Below, one piece after another: positions 46,588-55,288 of a stretch of DNA of 64,000 nucleotides. The stretch is taken from assembly GCA_947570615.1 (NCBI GenBank), contig CANOVJ010000003.1, positions 62,001 through 126,000 of the forward strand, in the 5' to 3' direction. Position 1 is the stretch's first letter. Each line of letters begins with the position of its first letter. The notes under the pieces were generated by a model. The model was not told the origin of the DNA. It saw only the letters and a program-made list of their open reading frames with translations, and made no database searches. The DNA is from an uncultured Lachnospiraceae bacterium (lineage in GTDB: Bacteria > Bacillota > Clostridia > Lachnospirales > Lachnospiraceae). Position numbers and translations under genes: made by a program.

Positions 46588-47553
46588 ATGACAGAGGAAT
46601 TGCTGGCGGAGCTCCGGAAAATAACGCCGGAGGAGGAAGGGATCCTGGCGGGCCGGACGGAGATTGAAAAGGAGCTGTACATGTCCGCAGGCCGGGATAC
46701 GGTCGAGGCCGCAAGGCTTCTGGAGGCCGGCAGGCTGATCCAGGTGCGGCCCAATACCAGGTTTGTGCATTTTCCGGCGCATACTCATAATTATATAGAA
46801 GTGATCTATATGTGCTCGGGGAGTACCCATCATGTGATCAACGGCGATGACGTGATCCTGAAGGAGGGCGAGCTTCTCTTTCTGAATCAGAAGGCGGTGC
46901 AGGAGATCTACCCTGCGGGCGAGGAGGATGTGGCGGTGAACTTTATCATCCTGCCGGAGTTTTTTGACTACAGCCTGAAGATGATGGAGGAGGAGAAAAA
47001 TCTTCTGCGGGATTTTGTGATCGATTGTCTTAAGGGAGAGAATGAGTCCGCTCTCTATCTGCATTTCAGGGTGGCGGATATTCTTCCCGTTCAGAATCTT
47101 CTGGAAAATCTGATCTGGTCAATCTGGCACAGACAACCCAACAGGAGAAGTATCAATCAGGCCACCATGGGACTGCTGTTTTTGCAACTTATGAACTGTA
47201 CGGACCGGTTAAGGACGGGAACCAAAAGCGCGGGACAGGAGACCATGATCGCTGTGTTGCGGTATGTGGAGGAGCATTACCGGGACGGGGAGCTCTCGGA
47301 GCTGGCAGGGCTGCTGCACTATGATTTGTACTGGCTTTCCAGGGAAATCAAAAGGATCACCGGAAAAAACTATACGGAGCTGGTTCAGGAAAAACGGTTG
47401 AATCAGGCGGTATACCTGTTAGAGCATACGGCCATGTCGGTGATGGAAATCGGTATGTCGGTGGGATATGACAATATCAGCTATTTTCATCGGATTTTTC
47501 AGAAACGATACGGCATGACGCCCCGGAAATACCGGATCAGCAGGAGAAACTGA
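46588..47553 (+). CDS. AraC family transcriptional regulator with cupin sensor
   Basis: A 321-residue regulator. The N-terminal cupin (FVHFPAHTHNYIEVIYMCSG, then ILKEGELLFLNQ, about residues 60-115) would sense a sugar or related ligand. The C-terminal double helix-turn-helix ends with SVGYDNISYFHRIFQKRYGM and TPRKYR, the AraC signature. ATG 46588 is the likely start; a TTG at 46567 is in frame. No adjacent transport or catabolic operon gives away the target. Confidence 0.9.
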   Translation: MTEELLAELRKITPEEEGILAGRTEIEKELYMSAGRDTVEAARLLEAGRLIQVRPNTRFVHFPAHTHNYIEVIYMCSGSTHHVINGDDVILKEGELLFLNQKAVQEIYPAGEEDVAVNFIILPEFFDYSLKMMEEEKNLLRDFVIDCLKGENESALYLHFRVADILPVQNLLENLIWSIWHRQPNRRSINQATMGLLFLQLMNCTDRLRTGTKSAGQETMIAVLRYVEEHYRDGELSELAGLLHYDLYWLSREIKRITGKNYTELVQEKRLNQAVYLLEHTAMSVMEIGMSVGYDNISYFHRIFQKRYGMTPRKYRISRRN

Positions 47554-47612
47554 CAGGTATTAACCTCCTATTATAATATACCACAAAATGAACAAAATTT
47601 CAAGACTTGTAA

Positions 47613-47686
47613 AATACCCGGGAAGAAACTATACTTTCCGGGTATTACTGATTCTGTAAGCCGGCGTGCGGGACGCTGCGGCTTAC
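47613..47686. repeat. two consecutive hairpins upstream of the DUF6323 gene
   Basis: Arm AATACCCGGGAA (47613-47624) pairs with TTTCCGGGTATT (47635-47646), and GTAAGCCG (47656-47663) pairs with CGGCTTAC (47679-47686). Neither is followed by a T tract, so these are more likely regulatory or RNA structures in the leader than terminators. Confidence 0.55.
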
Positions 47687-47711
47687 CGGTTATATGGGGA
47701 AGGAGGATTTT

Positions 47712-48272
47712 ATGGGAGAAAAAGAGCAGAGAGAACTTATGGCGGGGCTGGATACGTTTTACATGCTTCAGGAGAGGGCGCAGGTGGGAAGGATTCTTGA
47801 AAAGAACAGGGAGACGGAACGGTTCGGGCTCATCTTAAGCGAGAAGGAGGCACGGCTTCTGGTAACAGAGCGGGGAAATACGCTGAAAAAGGAACAGCGA
47901 GTGGAGTTCGGGGAGAGTATCCTGCCGGAGATCATCGACGTTTTCTGCGATTCGGCATATATTACCCAGGACAGCTACTGCGAGACGCTGATGCGGCTTC
48001 AGGAAATCTTTTTTCTGTACAAAAACGAGATGCTGGACGAGATCACTGACGGGGAGCTTCTGGAGTTTATGAAGGAGCAGTGGGAGGGCGTGTGCTATGG
48101 GGATGCGGATTATCTGGAGGGAACCTGTCTGGATCTGTTCGCCCAGGCCATCCGCGCCGGATATTCCGGCTATGAGGAGAGCGGCGGGCGGGGAGAATTT
48201 CAACAATTTGATATTGTAAAGCGCTGGGACAGGGGGCTTTATCTGGCGGCCCTGCAGGATTTGCTTTCCTGA
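47712..48272 (+). CDS. DUF6323-like protein
   Basis: A 186-residue soluble, acidic protein that I relate to DUF6323, a Firmicute family of unknown function. It includes FGLILSEKEARLLVTERGNTLKKEQRVEFG and SAYITQDSYCETLMRLQEIFFLYKNE in outline. AGGAGG (47701-47706) fixes ATG 47712. It lies 91 bases before the DUF6179-like gene, with which this family is regularly paired as far as I recall. No catalytic motif is seen. Confidence 0.65.
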   Translation: MGEKEQRELMAGLDTFYMLQERAQVGRILEKNRETERFGLILSEKEARLLVTERGNTLKKEQRVEFGESILPEIIDVFCDSAYITQDSYCETLMRLQEIFFLYKNEMLDEITDGELLEFMKEQWEGVCYGDADYLEGTCLDLFAQAIRAGYSGYEESGGRGEFQQFDIVKRWDRGLYLAALQDLLS

Positions 48273-48363
48273 CGGATGGAAAGCTTTTTAACCGGAGGAG
48301 CTTCAGAGGACGAAGGCAGCCTTTCTGTGGAGGAGGGCATCTGAAAGGAGTGAGGCGGTAAAT

Positions 48364-49266
48364 ATGGAAAATATGGAATACGATCCGCAGGAGATTCTGC
48401 CCATTGTGGCGGAGCTGTCCCGGAAATATACCGGCGGCGAGCATTCTTCCGTCACGTGGGAGAGAGCGCAGGCGCTGATGGAGGCAGTTATGTACTGCAT
48501 TTGGGAGTATGAGAATTCCGCCGGAGAAGGCCGCAGGCGAAAGGAGGATGGGACGCCGGGCGGCGAAGCGGGCGCGGCTGTGTCCGCAGGAAAAGGGATT
48601 CCCGCACAGGAGGCTTACCGGCAGGGGGCGATCCTGGTGGTGGAAAAGGTAAAAAAGCTCAGAGTGCTTTACAATGAGCTGGCATCAGGGTTTTGTGATT
48701 TCGGCGTACGCTGTCTTGGGGACACGGTAAGGAAGGGGATGCCTGAGTTTTTTCTGAGATACGACGCGAGGTTTGCCCCGCAGGAGACGCTTCTCATGCT
48801 GGATTATCCGGTTTTGAGGGATATCTCTTCCTTATCCGGGGTGGACGCGGTGTGGGAGTATATGCAGTGTATCCGCCTTGAACAGAAATTTCTGCAGGGA
48901 CTGGACCATGACTGGGTGGTCGGGGCGCTTGCGGCATATCACGAGGAATACAGGGAGCTTATGGAGAATATCTGCGGCATCGTGCTTGAGAGAATGGCAA
49001 TTTGCGCGGCCCTCGGAAGGCCCTTTGATCCGGCAGGCTCCGGGCGGCAGGACTGGCTCCGGGAAAGGCGGGAAACGGGAATCTGGCTTGAAGAAAAATC
49101 CGGGCCGGAGTCGGAGCAGTGGCTTCTGGCGATGGTCCGGGAGGCTGTAAAGCGTTTTGCAGAGGATGATCCGCTGGTGTATGAGTATCTGGCGGGAGGA
49201 GTCCGGGAGATTGCGGGGCGGCTGCGGATGCTTTACGGGGGATGTCCGGATGAACGTGATGCATGA
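48364..49266 (+). CDS. DUF6179-like protein
   Basis: A 300-residue protein related to DUF6179, usually found beside DUF6323. It is mostly helical, opens with QEILPIVAELSRKYTGGEHSSVTWERAQALM and has a variable Gly/Glu-rich stretch (residues ~60-80) before a second helical part. A conserved-looking FGVRCLGDTVRKGMPEFFLRYD is in the middle. GAAAGGAG before ATG 48364. The function is unknown; the pairing suggests a complex. Confidence 0.65.
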   Translation: MENMEYDPQEILPIVAELSRKYTGGEHSSVTWERAQALMEAVMYCIWEYENSAGEGRRRKEDGTPGGEAGAAVSAGKGIPAQEAYRQGAILVVEKVKKLRVLYNELASGFCDFGVRCLGDTVRKGMPEFFLRYDARFAPQETLLMLDYPVLRDISSLSGVDAVWEYMQCIRLEQKFLQGLDHDWVVGALAAYHEEYRELMENICGIVLERMAICAALGRPFDPAGSGRQDWLRERRETGIWLEEKSGPESEQWLLAMVREAVKRFAEDDPLVYEYLAGGVREIAGRLRMLYGGCPDERDA

Positions 49267-49353
49267 TATTTTACACTATCCATTAAAAGAAAAACATGCG
49301 TTCACTCCCCTTTGAAGTATTTTGCCCTGCCTTATAACACACTTAAAATAGAA

Positions 49354-49393
49354 AAGTGTAAAGCCCCCTGATCATTCAGCAGGCTTTACACTT
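49354..49393 (-). terminator. terminator of the small minus-strand gene
   Basis: A 12-bp stem (AAGTGTAAAGCC at 49354-49365 with GGCTTTACACTT at 49382-49393) is followed, on the minus strand, by TTCTATTTTAAG. It lies 30 bases beyond the stop codon of the gene at 49423. Confidence 0.7.
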
Positions 49394-49422
49394 CATATTT
49401 TAGCGGTTACTGTTTAATTGCG

Positions 49423-49620
49423 TTATTCTTTGATGATATCTAATTCGGTAAGATTGATGCCGGAAGCCGTCAGTATGACTTTTAATGCCGTATAACGTCT
49501 TTTCATTTTTTTATATGCTTCCGAATCTTTTTCACAGGAAATCATATAGTCCTGCAGTCTTTCGAATTCTTCAACATTCTTTTGCATCATTTCTTTTTCG
49601 GCCATTTCCAACGCCTCCAT
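49423..49620 (-). CDS. small AT-rich hypothetical protein
   Basis: A protein of 60-65 residues that I do not recognise, largely helical and acidic at first (MAEKEMMQKNVEEFERLQDY), ending in a basic helix (KKMKRRYTALKVIL). The start is ATG 49620, or ATG 49605, which has GGAGG (inside the first codons) at ideal spacing. Its promoter (49669-49697) and terminator (49354-49393) are both good, so it is a real transcription unit. Base composition is much more AT-rich than the neighbours, which suggests a recently acquired gene. Confidence 0.65.
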   Translation of the reverse strand: MEALEMAEKEMMQKNVEEFERLQDYMISCEKDSEAYKKMKRRYTALKVILTASGINLTELDIIKE

Positions 49621-49668
49621 ATTCCTGCCGCTTTTATAATAAAGCAGCTGCTGTATGTTACTATATTT

Positions 49669-49697
49669 ATTATAGCGGTTTTGTGAGGGAGTGTAAA
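49669..49697 (-). promoter_or_regulatory. promoter of the small minus-strand gene
   Basis: On the minus strand, TTTACA (complement of 49692-49697) and TATAAT (complement of 49669-49674) with a 17-base spacer. Confidence 0.75.
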
Positions 49698-49736
49698 GTC
49701 TGTTCAAGTGCCCCCGAAAACCACCCCTGCAAATAA

Positions 49737-49770
49737 GGACACTTTTTCAGGCAAAAGGTGTTCTTTTTTT
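49737..49770 (+). terminator. intrinsic terminator in the rhaB leader region
   Basis: A 10-bp stem (GGACACTTTT at 49737-49746 with AAAAGGTGTTC ending 49763) is followed directly by seven T's (49764-49770). It lies about 80 bases before rhaB and no gene on the plus strand ends nearby, so it may be an attenuator of the rha operon. Confidence 0.6.
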
Positions 49771-49850
49771 GTCCTTCGTTTTCCTGTAAAATATGAAAAA
49801 AGAAGTCTGCGGAAGGTTTTTGGGGACATATTTCCGGGGAAGGAGAGGAT

Positions 49851-51257
49851 ATGGAGCAGTATTATCTGGCGATCGACATAGGGGCGTCCAGCGGACGTCA
49901 TATTCTGGCCCACAGAGAGGACGGCAGGATGGTGCTGGAGGAGGTTTACCGGTTTTCCAACGGTATGGCGCGCAAAGACGGCGCGCTCATCTGGGAGACG
50001 GAAAGGCTCTTTGAGGAGATCAAAAACGGAATGAAAAGGTGTCGGGAGCTGGGAAAAATCCCGGTAAGCCTGGGCATAGACACCTGGGGGGTGGACTTTG
50101 TTCTTCTGGACGGGCAGGGAGAACGGATCGGGGACGCCGTGGCGTACCGGGATGGCCGCACCAGAGGGATGGAGGAAAAGGTTAACGAGATCATTGGCCA
50201 GGAGGAGCTCTATGCCCGCACCGGGATCCAGCGCCAGAGCTTCAACACCATCTATCAGCTCATGGCGTTGAAGCAGCGGCAGCCCTGGCAGCTTGAGAGG
50301 GCGAAAACCCTTCTTCTGACTCCCGATTATTTCAATTATCTGCTGACGGGAAAGGCGGCCACGGAATACACCATTGCCTCCACCACACAGCTTGTGAGTC
50401 CGCAGACGAAGGAATGGGACCGGGAGCTGATCCGGCGGCTGGGATATCCTGAAGGCATTTTTACGCAGATTTCCATGCCGGGCACAGAGCTTGGGAATCT
50501 GAGGGAGGAGGTTCAGAGGGAGGTGGGCTTTGACGCTGTGGTGATCCATCCCGCGGCCCACGACACCGGCTCCGCGGTGATAGCCGTTCCGGGCAACGAG
50601 CCGCAGCCTCTTTATATCAGCTCGGGGACCTGGTCGCTGATGGGGACGGAGCTTTTAAGGGCCGACTGTTCCCCGGAGAGCAGGAAGCGCAATCTTTCCA
50701 ATGAGGGCGGGTACGACGGGCGTTTCCGGTATCTGAAAAATATCATGGGGCTGTGGATGATACAGTCTGTCAGGAAGGAAATCGGCGAAGGCTTAAGCTT
50801 CGGGGAAATCTGTGAGCAGGCGTCCGGATGCGGGATCGGCTCCATCGTGGACTGTAATGACGAGCGTTTTCTTGCCCCCGAAAATATGACCCGGGAGGTG
50901 TGTATGGCCTGTCGTGAGTCGGGACAGCGGGAGCCGGAGGGCATCGGGGAGGTGGCGGCGGTGATCTACAACAGTCTTGCCAGATGCTACGCCGGTACTG
51001 TGGAGGAAATCGAGGCGATGACGGGCTGTCATTATGCGTGCATCCACATTATGGGGGGAGGCTCCAACGCGGAGTATTTAAACCGCCTGACAGCCAGGGC
51101 CACGGGCAGGCGGGTTCTGGCCGGGCCGGTGGAGGCCACGGCCATCGGCAACATCTCCGCCCAGATGATCGCCCGGGGAGAGCTGGGTGGCCTTGGGGAC
51201 GCCAGAGACTGTATTTCCCGGTCATTCCCCATTGTGACATATGAACCGGGGGAATGA
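49851..51257 (+). CDS. rhaB: rhamnulokinase
   Basis: RhaB phosphorylates L-rhamnulose to rhamnulose 1-phosphate. The 468-residue FGGY-family kinase has AIDIGASSGRHILA at the N-terminus, GIDTWGVDFVLLD, the ISSGTWSLMGTE motif specific for rhamnulokinases and HIMGGGSNAEYLNRLTA near the C-terminus. GGGAAGGAGAGG precedes the ATG. It is the first gene of rhaBAD. Confidence 0.95.
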   Translation: MEQYYLAIDIGASSGRHILAHREDGRMVLEEVYRFSNGMARKDGALIWETERLFEEIKNGMKRCRELGKIPVSLGIDTWGVDFVLLDGQGERIGDAVAYRDGRTRGMEEKVNEIIGQEELYARTGIQRQSFNTIYQLMALKQRQPWQLERAKTLLLTPDYFNYLLTGKAATEYTIASTTQLVSPQTKEWDRELIRRLGYPEGIFTQISMPGTELGNLREEVQREVGFDAVVIHPAAHDTGSAVIAVPGNEPQPLYISSGTWSLMGTELLRADCSPESRKRNLSNEGGYDGRFRYLKNIMGLWMIQSVRKEIGEGLSFGEICEQASGCGIGSIVDCNDERFLAPENMTREVCMACRESGQREPEGIGEVAAVIYNSLARCYAGTVEEIEAMTGCHYACIHIMGGGSNAEYLNRLTARATGRRVLAGPVEATAIGNISAQMIARGELGGLGDARDCISRSFPIVTYEPGE

Positions 51258-51336
51258 TTCCCCCATGCTTCGGCGCACATTGCGGCCGGAGGAAGACAAC
51301 AATTATTACAGAAAAGAAAGGAACAGGTGATTTGCC

Positions 51337-52596
51337 ATGAACCAGAAGGAACGATATGAATGGGCCAGGGAGAGTTACGCCCGGGTGGGGGTGGATACGG
51401 ATGCGGCCATCGCCCGGCTGAAGGAGATTCCGGTTTCTCTGCACTGCTGGCAGGGGGACGATGTGACGGGATTTGACCATGACGGCCCCTTAACGGGCGG
51501 GATTCAGACCACCGGCAATTATCCCGGCAGGGCCAGAACGCCCCGGGAGCTGATGCAGGATATGGATCAGGCCCTTAAGCTGATGCCCGGCAAAAAGAAG
51601 CTCAATCTCCATGCCAGCTATGCCATTTTTGAGGACGGAGAGTATGCGGACCGGGACAAAATCGAGCCCAGGCACTTCGCAAAATGGGTGGAATTTGCCA
51701 GGGAGAGGAATATGGGGATCGATTTTAATCCCACCTTTTTTTCCCATGACAAAATAAAGGACGGGCTGACCCTGACCAGCCCGGACGAGGAGACCAGGAA
51801 ATTCTGGATCGACCACGGAAGGGCCTGTATCCGGATCTCGGAGTATTTTGCCAGGCAGACGGGCGTTCCCTGTGTGATGAATATCTGGATCGGGGACGGC
51901 TGCAAGGACATTCCGGCGGACCGGATGGGACCCAGGATGCGGTATAAAGATTCCATCGAGCAGATTTTGTCCGAGCCCTATGATAAGGAGCTGGTAAAGC
52001 CCTGCGTGGAGTCCAAGGTGTTCGGGATCGGGGTGGAGTCCTACACGGCGGGCTCGGCGGAGTTTACACTGAGCTTTGCCGCCTCGCACGGGTGCCTGCC
52101 GCTGATGGACAACGGCCACTATCATCCCACGGAGATGGTCTCCGATAAGATTCCTGCGCTGCTTTGCTTTTTCCCGGAGATCGCGTTGCATATTACAAGG
52201 CCGGTGCGCTGGGACAGCGACCATGTGGTGCTTTACGACGACGAGACCAGGGAGATGGCCAGAGAGATCGTGCGCTGCGACGCTCTTGGAAGGGTGTACA
52301 TGGCGCTGGACTATTTCGACGCGGGCATCAACCGGGTGGCGGCCTGGACGGTGGGCTTTCGCAGCTGGCAGAAGGCGCTGTTAAACGCCCTCTGTACGCC
52401 CAATGAGGAATTTAAGAGGCTGCAGGACGAAAACCGTCTGACGGAGCTGATGATCGCTCAGGAGGATATGAAAACACAGCCCTTCGGCGATGTGTGGGAG
52501 GAATATTGCAGGCAGTGCGGCGTGGCGGCGGGCACAGAGTGGTTTGACGCCGTCAGAAGATACGAGGAAGAGGTATTATCAGGGAGGAAAGACTGA
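51337..52596 (+). CDS. rhaA: L-rhamnose isomerase
   Basis: RhaA isomerises L-rhamnose to L-rhamnulose with Mn. The 419-residue protein is full length and shows VSLHCWQGDDVTGFD, NLHASYAIFEDG, GIDFNPTFFSHDK and LPLMDNGHYHPTE, and the metal ligands expected in GIGVESYTAGSAEF. It starts 79 bases after rhaB and is followed one base later by rhaD. Confidence 0.97.
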   Translation: MNQKERYEWARESYARVGVDTDAAIARLKEIPVSLHCWQGDDVTGFDHDGPLTGGIQTTGNYPGRARTPRELMQDMDQALKLMPGKKKLNLHASYAIFEDGEYADRDKIEPRHFAKWVEFARERNMGIDFNPTFFSHDKIKDGLTLTSPDEETRKFWIDHGRACIRISEYFARQTGVPCVMNIWIGDGCKDIPADRMGPRMRYKDSIEQILSEPYDKELVKPCVESKVFGIGVESYTAGSAEFTLSFAASHGCLPLMDNGHYHPTEMVSDKIPALLCFFPEIALHITRPVRWDSDHVVLYDDETREMAREIVRCDALGRVYMALDYFDAGINRVAAWTVGFRSWQKALLNALCTPNEEFKRLQDENRLTELMIAQEDMKTQPFGDVWEEYCRQCGVAAGTEWFDAVRRYEEEVLSGRKD

Positions 52597-52597
52597 A

Positions 52598-53422
52598 ATG
52601 AATTTTCTGGAAGCGGGATTTGTACAGGGCTTTATACGGATGGCAAACGACGGATGGGAGCAGGGCTGGCACGAGAGGAACGGCGGAAACCTTTCTTACA
52701 GGGTAAAGTCCCGGGAAGCGGAGTCTGTAAAGGAAAATTTCAGGGCAGGGGACTGGCAGGAGATCGGAACCTGTGTCCCGGGGCTGGCGGGAGAATATTT
52801 TCTGGTGACGGGAAGCGGGAAGTATTTCCGCAACGTGATCATCGATCCGCAGGACAGTCTGTGTATGATCGAGCTGGACGAAAAGGGAGAAAGGTACCGC
52901 ATTGTCTGGGGGCTTGTAAACGGAGGAAGTCCCACGTCGGAGCTTCCCTCCCATCTGATGAATCATGAGGTGAAAAAGCGGGTGACGCAGGGCGGATACC
53001 GGGTGATTTACCACGCCCACACCCCCAATGTGATTGCCCTGACCTTTGTGCTGCCCCTTAAGGATGAAGTCTTTACCAGAGAGCTCTGGGAGATGGCCAC
53101 GGAGTGCCCGGTGGTGTTTCCGGACGGCATCGGCGTGGTGCCCTGGATGGTGCCCGGCGGCCGTGAGATCGCGGTGGCTACCAGTAAACTGATGCAGGAA
53201 TATGACGTGGCGGTCTGGGCCCATCACGGTATGTTCGCCGCCGGGGAGGACTTTGACCTGACCTTCGGGCTGATGCATACAGTGGAAAAGGCGGCGGAGA
53301 TTCTGGTAAAGGTGCGTTCCATGCGTCCCGACAAGCTCCAGACCATAGAGCCCCGGGATTTCCGGGATCTGGCAAAAGATTTCAAAGTGACTTTACCGGA
53401 GAAGTTTTTGTATATCAGATAG
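52598..53422 (+). CDS. rhaD: rhamnulose-1-phosphate aldolase
   Basis: RhaD splits rhamnulose 1-phosphate into dihydroxyacetone phosphate and lactaldehyde. The 274-residue class II aldolase has WHERNGGNLSYRV, YFLVTGSGKYFRN, the zinc-binding HAHTPN and WAHHGMFAAGEDF. The frame is open from 52490 but GGGAGGAAAG (about 52583-52592) fixes ATG 52598, one base after the rhaA stop codon. No lactaldehyde reductase or transporter gene follows, so those lie elsewhere. Confidence 0.96.
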   Translation: MNFLEAGFVQGFIRMANDGWEQGWHERNGGNLSYRVKSREAESVKENFRAGDWQEIGTCVPGLAGEYFLVTGSGKYFRNVIIDPQDSLCMIELDEKGERYRIVWGLVNGGSPTSELPSHLMNHEVKKRVTQGGYRVIYHAHTPNVIALTFVLPLKDEVFTRELWEMATECPVVFPDGIGVVPWMVPGGREIAVATSKLMQEYDVAVWAHHGMFAAGEDFDLTFGLMHTVEKAAEILVKVRSMRPDKLQTIEPRDFRDLAKDFKVTLPEKFLYIR

Positions 53423-53469
53423 AAAACAGCGAAAGGGGCCGGCTTTGTAATTAAACCGCCCCACAGGAT

Positions 53470-53526
53470 CTCCGCATCACGACAGCGCAGGATGAAAGAC
53501 TCCGGGCTGACGGATGCGGAGTTTTT
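53470..53526 (+). terminator. terminator after rhaD
   Basis: CTCCGCATC (53470-53478) pairs with GATGCGGAG (53513-53521), followed by TTTTT. The loop is long and can fold further. Confidence 0.7.
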
Positions 53527-53554
53527 CGGCTGATTTTAATTTTCGCAAAAGGTA

Positions 53555-53583
53555 TTGTCAAGGGAAGAAGTACAGTATATAAT
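53555..53583 (+). promoter_or_regulatory. promoter of the TetR-type regulator
   Basis: TTGTCA (53555-53560) and TATAAT (53578-53583) with a 17-base spacer. Confidence 0.75.
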
Positions 53584-53600
53584 AAATAAACGTTTATTTA
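53583..53600. promoter_or_regulatory. 18-bp perfect palindrome, probable TetR-type operator
   Basis: TAAATAAACGTTTATTTA is a perfect 18-bp palindrome that begins at the last base of the -10 box and covers the predicted transcription start. Autorepression by the protein encoded immediately downstream is the simplest reading. Confidence 0.75.
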
Positions 53601-53609
53601 CAAAGGGAG

Positions 53610-54218
53610 GTGGTCACTCTGGATGACACCAGGATCCGAATCATTTCCGCGACGATGAAGGCGGTGCGGCAGTATGGCCTGGAAGGGGTACGCATTCAGA
53701 ACATCAGCCAACTGGCCGGGATTTCTCCCGGGGCGCTGTACCGCTATTTTGACAGCAAGGAGCGTCTTGTGACGGAGTGCTTTACTTATGTGGACAGACA
53801 GGCAGCGGAGATTTTTGAGCATCTGGAATTTGATCCCCGGATCATGCTCGTGGATCCCATCAGGGCGGTGAAAGGCCTGTGGCTGCCCTATTTTCGTTTC
53901 TGGGTATCCCATCCCGACGAAACCGTCTTTTATCACCGGTTTCGGGACAGCTCCTTTTTTCCGGAATATGACAGGAACCGGGATGTGAGCTATTTTGGCA
54001 CCTTTGCAGGAATGGTCCGCGCTTTCAGGGAAGCGTTTCCCGGTCTTAAGGAGATCAACCAGGATCTGCTCTGGCTTCACGTGCTGACCTCTACTGTGAT
54101 GTACGCCAAATATGTGGCGGAGGGAGTGCTGCCCGACAATCAGGAAACGCAGGAGACGGTATTTTGTCTGCTGACCACCGGACTTGGCGGTTATCTTAAG
54201 ACAGAATCAGAAGCGTGA
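53610..54218 (+). CDS. TetR/AcrR family transcriptional regulator
   Basis: A roughly 200-residue TetR-type repressor. The N-terminal HTH is standard: RIISATMKAVRQYGLEGVRI, NISQLAGISPGALYRYFDSKERL. The C-terminal ligand domain is unassigned. There is no ATG in frame before the HTH. GTG 53610 overlaps the AGGGAGG site (53604-53610), while CTG 53619 has ideal spacing, so initiation is probably at an unusual codon. It should bind the palindrome at 53583-53600. A target efflux pump is not adjacent. Confidence 0.88.
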   Translation: MVTLDDTRIRIISATMKAVRQYGLEGVRIQNISQLAGISPGALYRYFDSKERLVTECFTYVDRQAAEIFEHLEFDPRIMLVDPIRAVKGLWLPYFRFWVSHPDETVFYHRFRDSSFFPEYDRNRDVSYFGTFAGMVRAFREAFPGLKEINQDLLWLHVLTSTVMYAKYVAEGVLPDNQETQETVFCLLTTGLGGYLKTESEA

Positions 54219-54334
54219 CCGTTTAATGAACATTAACATAAGGGGCGCCCGTCAGGCGATACAGCGTCGTTTCTGACAGCGGGATTTGTGCCGTGTACAG
54301 AGCTTCCCGCAAAAAAGCGGGCTTTGAAAGGAGC

Positions 54335-55269
54335 ATGATTATTAATATGGAAAAAATACTCATTGTTGACGACAGTTCTCTGCAGGCCGCCAACTTAAGG
54401 TCCATCCTGGAGGATGAATATGAGGTGAGCGTCGTACAGACGGCCAGGGACGGATTCGAGCAGGCGAACTCAGGCGCTTTTTCTCTGATCCTGCTGGATG
54501 TGGTTATGCCGGAGATGGACGGGTTCACATTGCTGAAGAAGTTGCAGGATGATGTGATCACCCAGAGCGTTCCGGTGATTCTGATCACCAGCCTTTCTGA
54601 CATCAAAAGCGAGCAGCGGGGACTTATGCTGGGCGCGGTCGATTACATCAGCAAGCCGTTTCATCCCCTGATCGTAAAGGCGAGGGTGAACACACATATC
54701 AAGCTCTACAGCTACCGGAAGCAGATCGAGCATCAGTCCATGACAGATCAGCTCACCGGGATCGCCAACAGGCGCAGACATGATCTTTACAGCTCCCGGA
54801 GATGGAACGAGGCCATCCGTCTGAAGGTGCCGTTCTCCGTGTGTATGTTTGACATTGATCATTTTAAGAAATTTAACGACACATTCGGGCATCCGGCCGG
54901 AGATAAGGTGATCGCCTCTGTGGCAAGGACGCTGTCCTCCCATCTGCAGCGCAGTACAGACTTTCTGGCCCGCTATGGGGGCGAAGAATTCGTGGCGTTC
55001 CTTATGGGGGAGTCCCCCAGGGAGGCGTTTGAGCAGGTGAAAAAAATCCGGCAGGCGGTGGAAGCGCTTCATATTCCCCATGATTCTTCCGTCTCCGAAT
55101 GGGTGACAGTCAGTGTGGGGGCGTCAGTGTCGTTCCCCGGACAGAGAACGCCTACAGCTCTTATCTGAAAATCGCTGACAACATGCTCTATGACGCCAAG
55201 AAATCCGGGCGTAACAGGGTGGTCTGGTCAGACGGGGGAGAAGAGCAGCTTCGGGAAAAGGAGGATTAG
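54335..55269 (+). pseudogene. PleD-like response regulator with GGDEF domain, frameshifted near the C-terminus
   Basis: A receiver domain (EKILIVDDSSLQAANL, LILLDVVMPEMDG with the phospho-Asp, SVPVILITSL, DYISKPF) is followed by a GGDEF diguanylate cyclase domain (DQLTGIANRR, FDIDHFKKFNDTFGH, ARYGGEEFVAFL; the signature reads GGEEF). At a G run (55117-55121) the frame is lost. Adding one G restores VGGVSVVPRTENAYSSYLK and the conserved DNMLYDAKKSGRNRV ending at TAG 55267, but as written the protein stops at 55168. It is either a real inactivating or phase-variable indel, or a sequence error. The start is ATG 54335 or 54347. Confidence 0.85.
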
Positions 55270-55288
55270 AGACGCTTCGGCGGGAATT

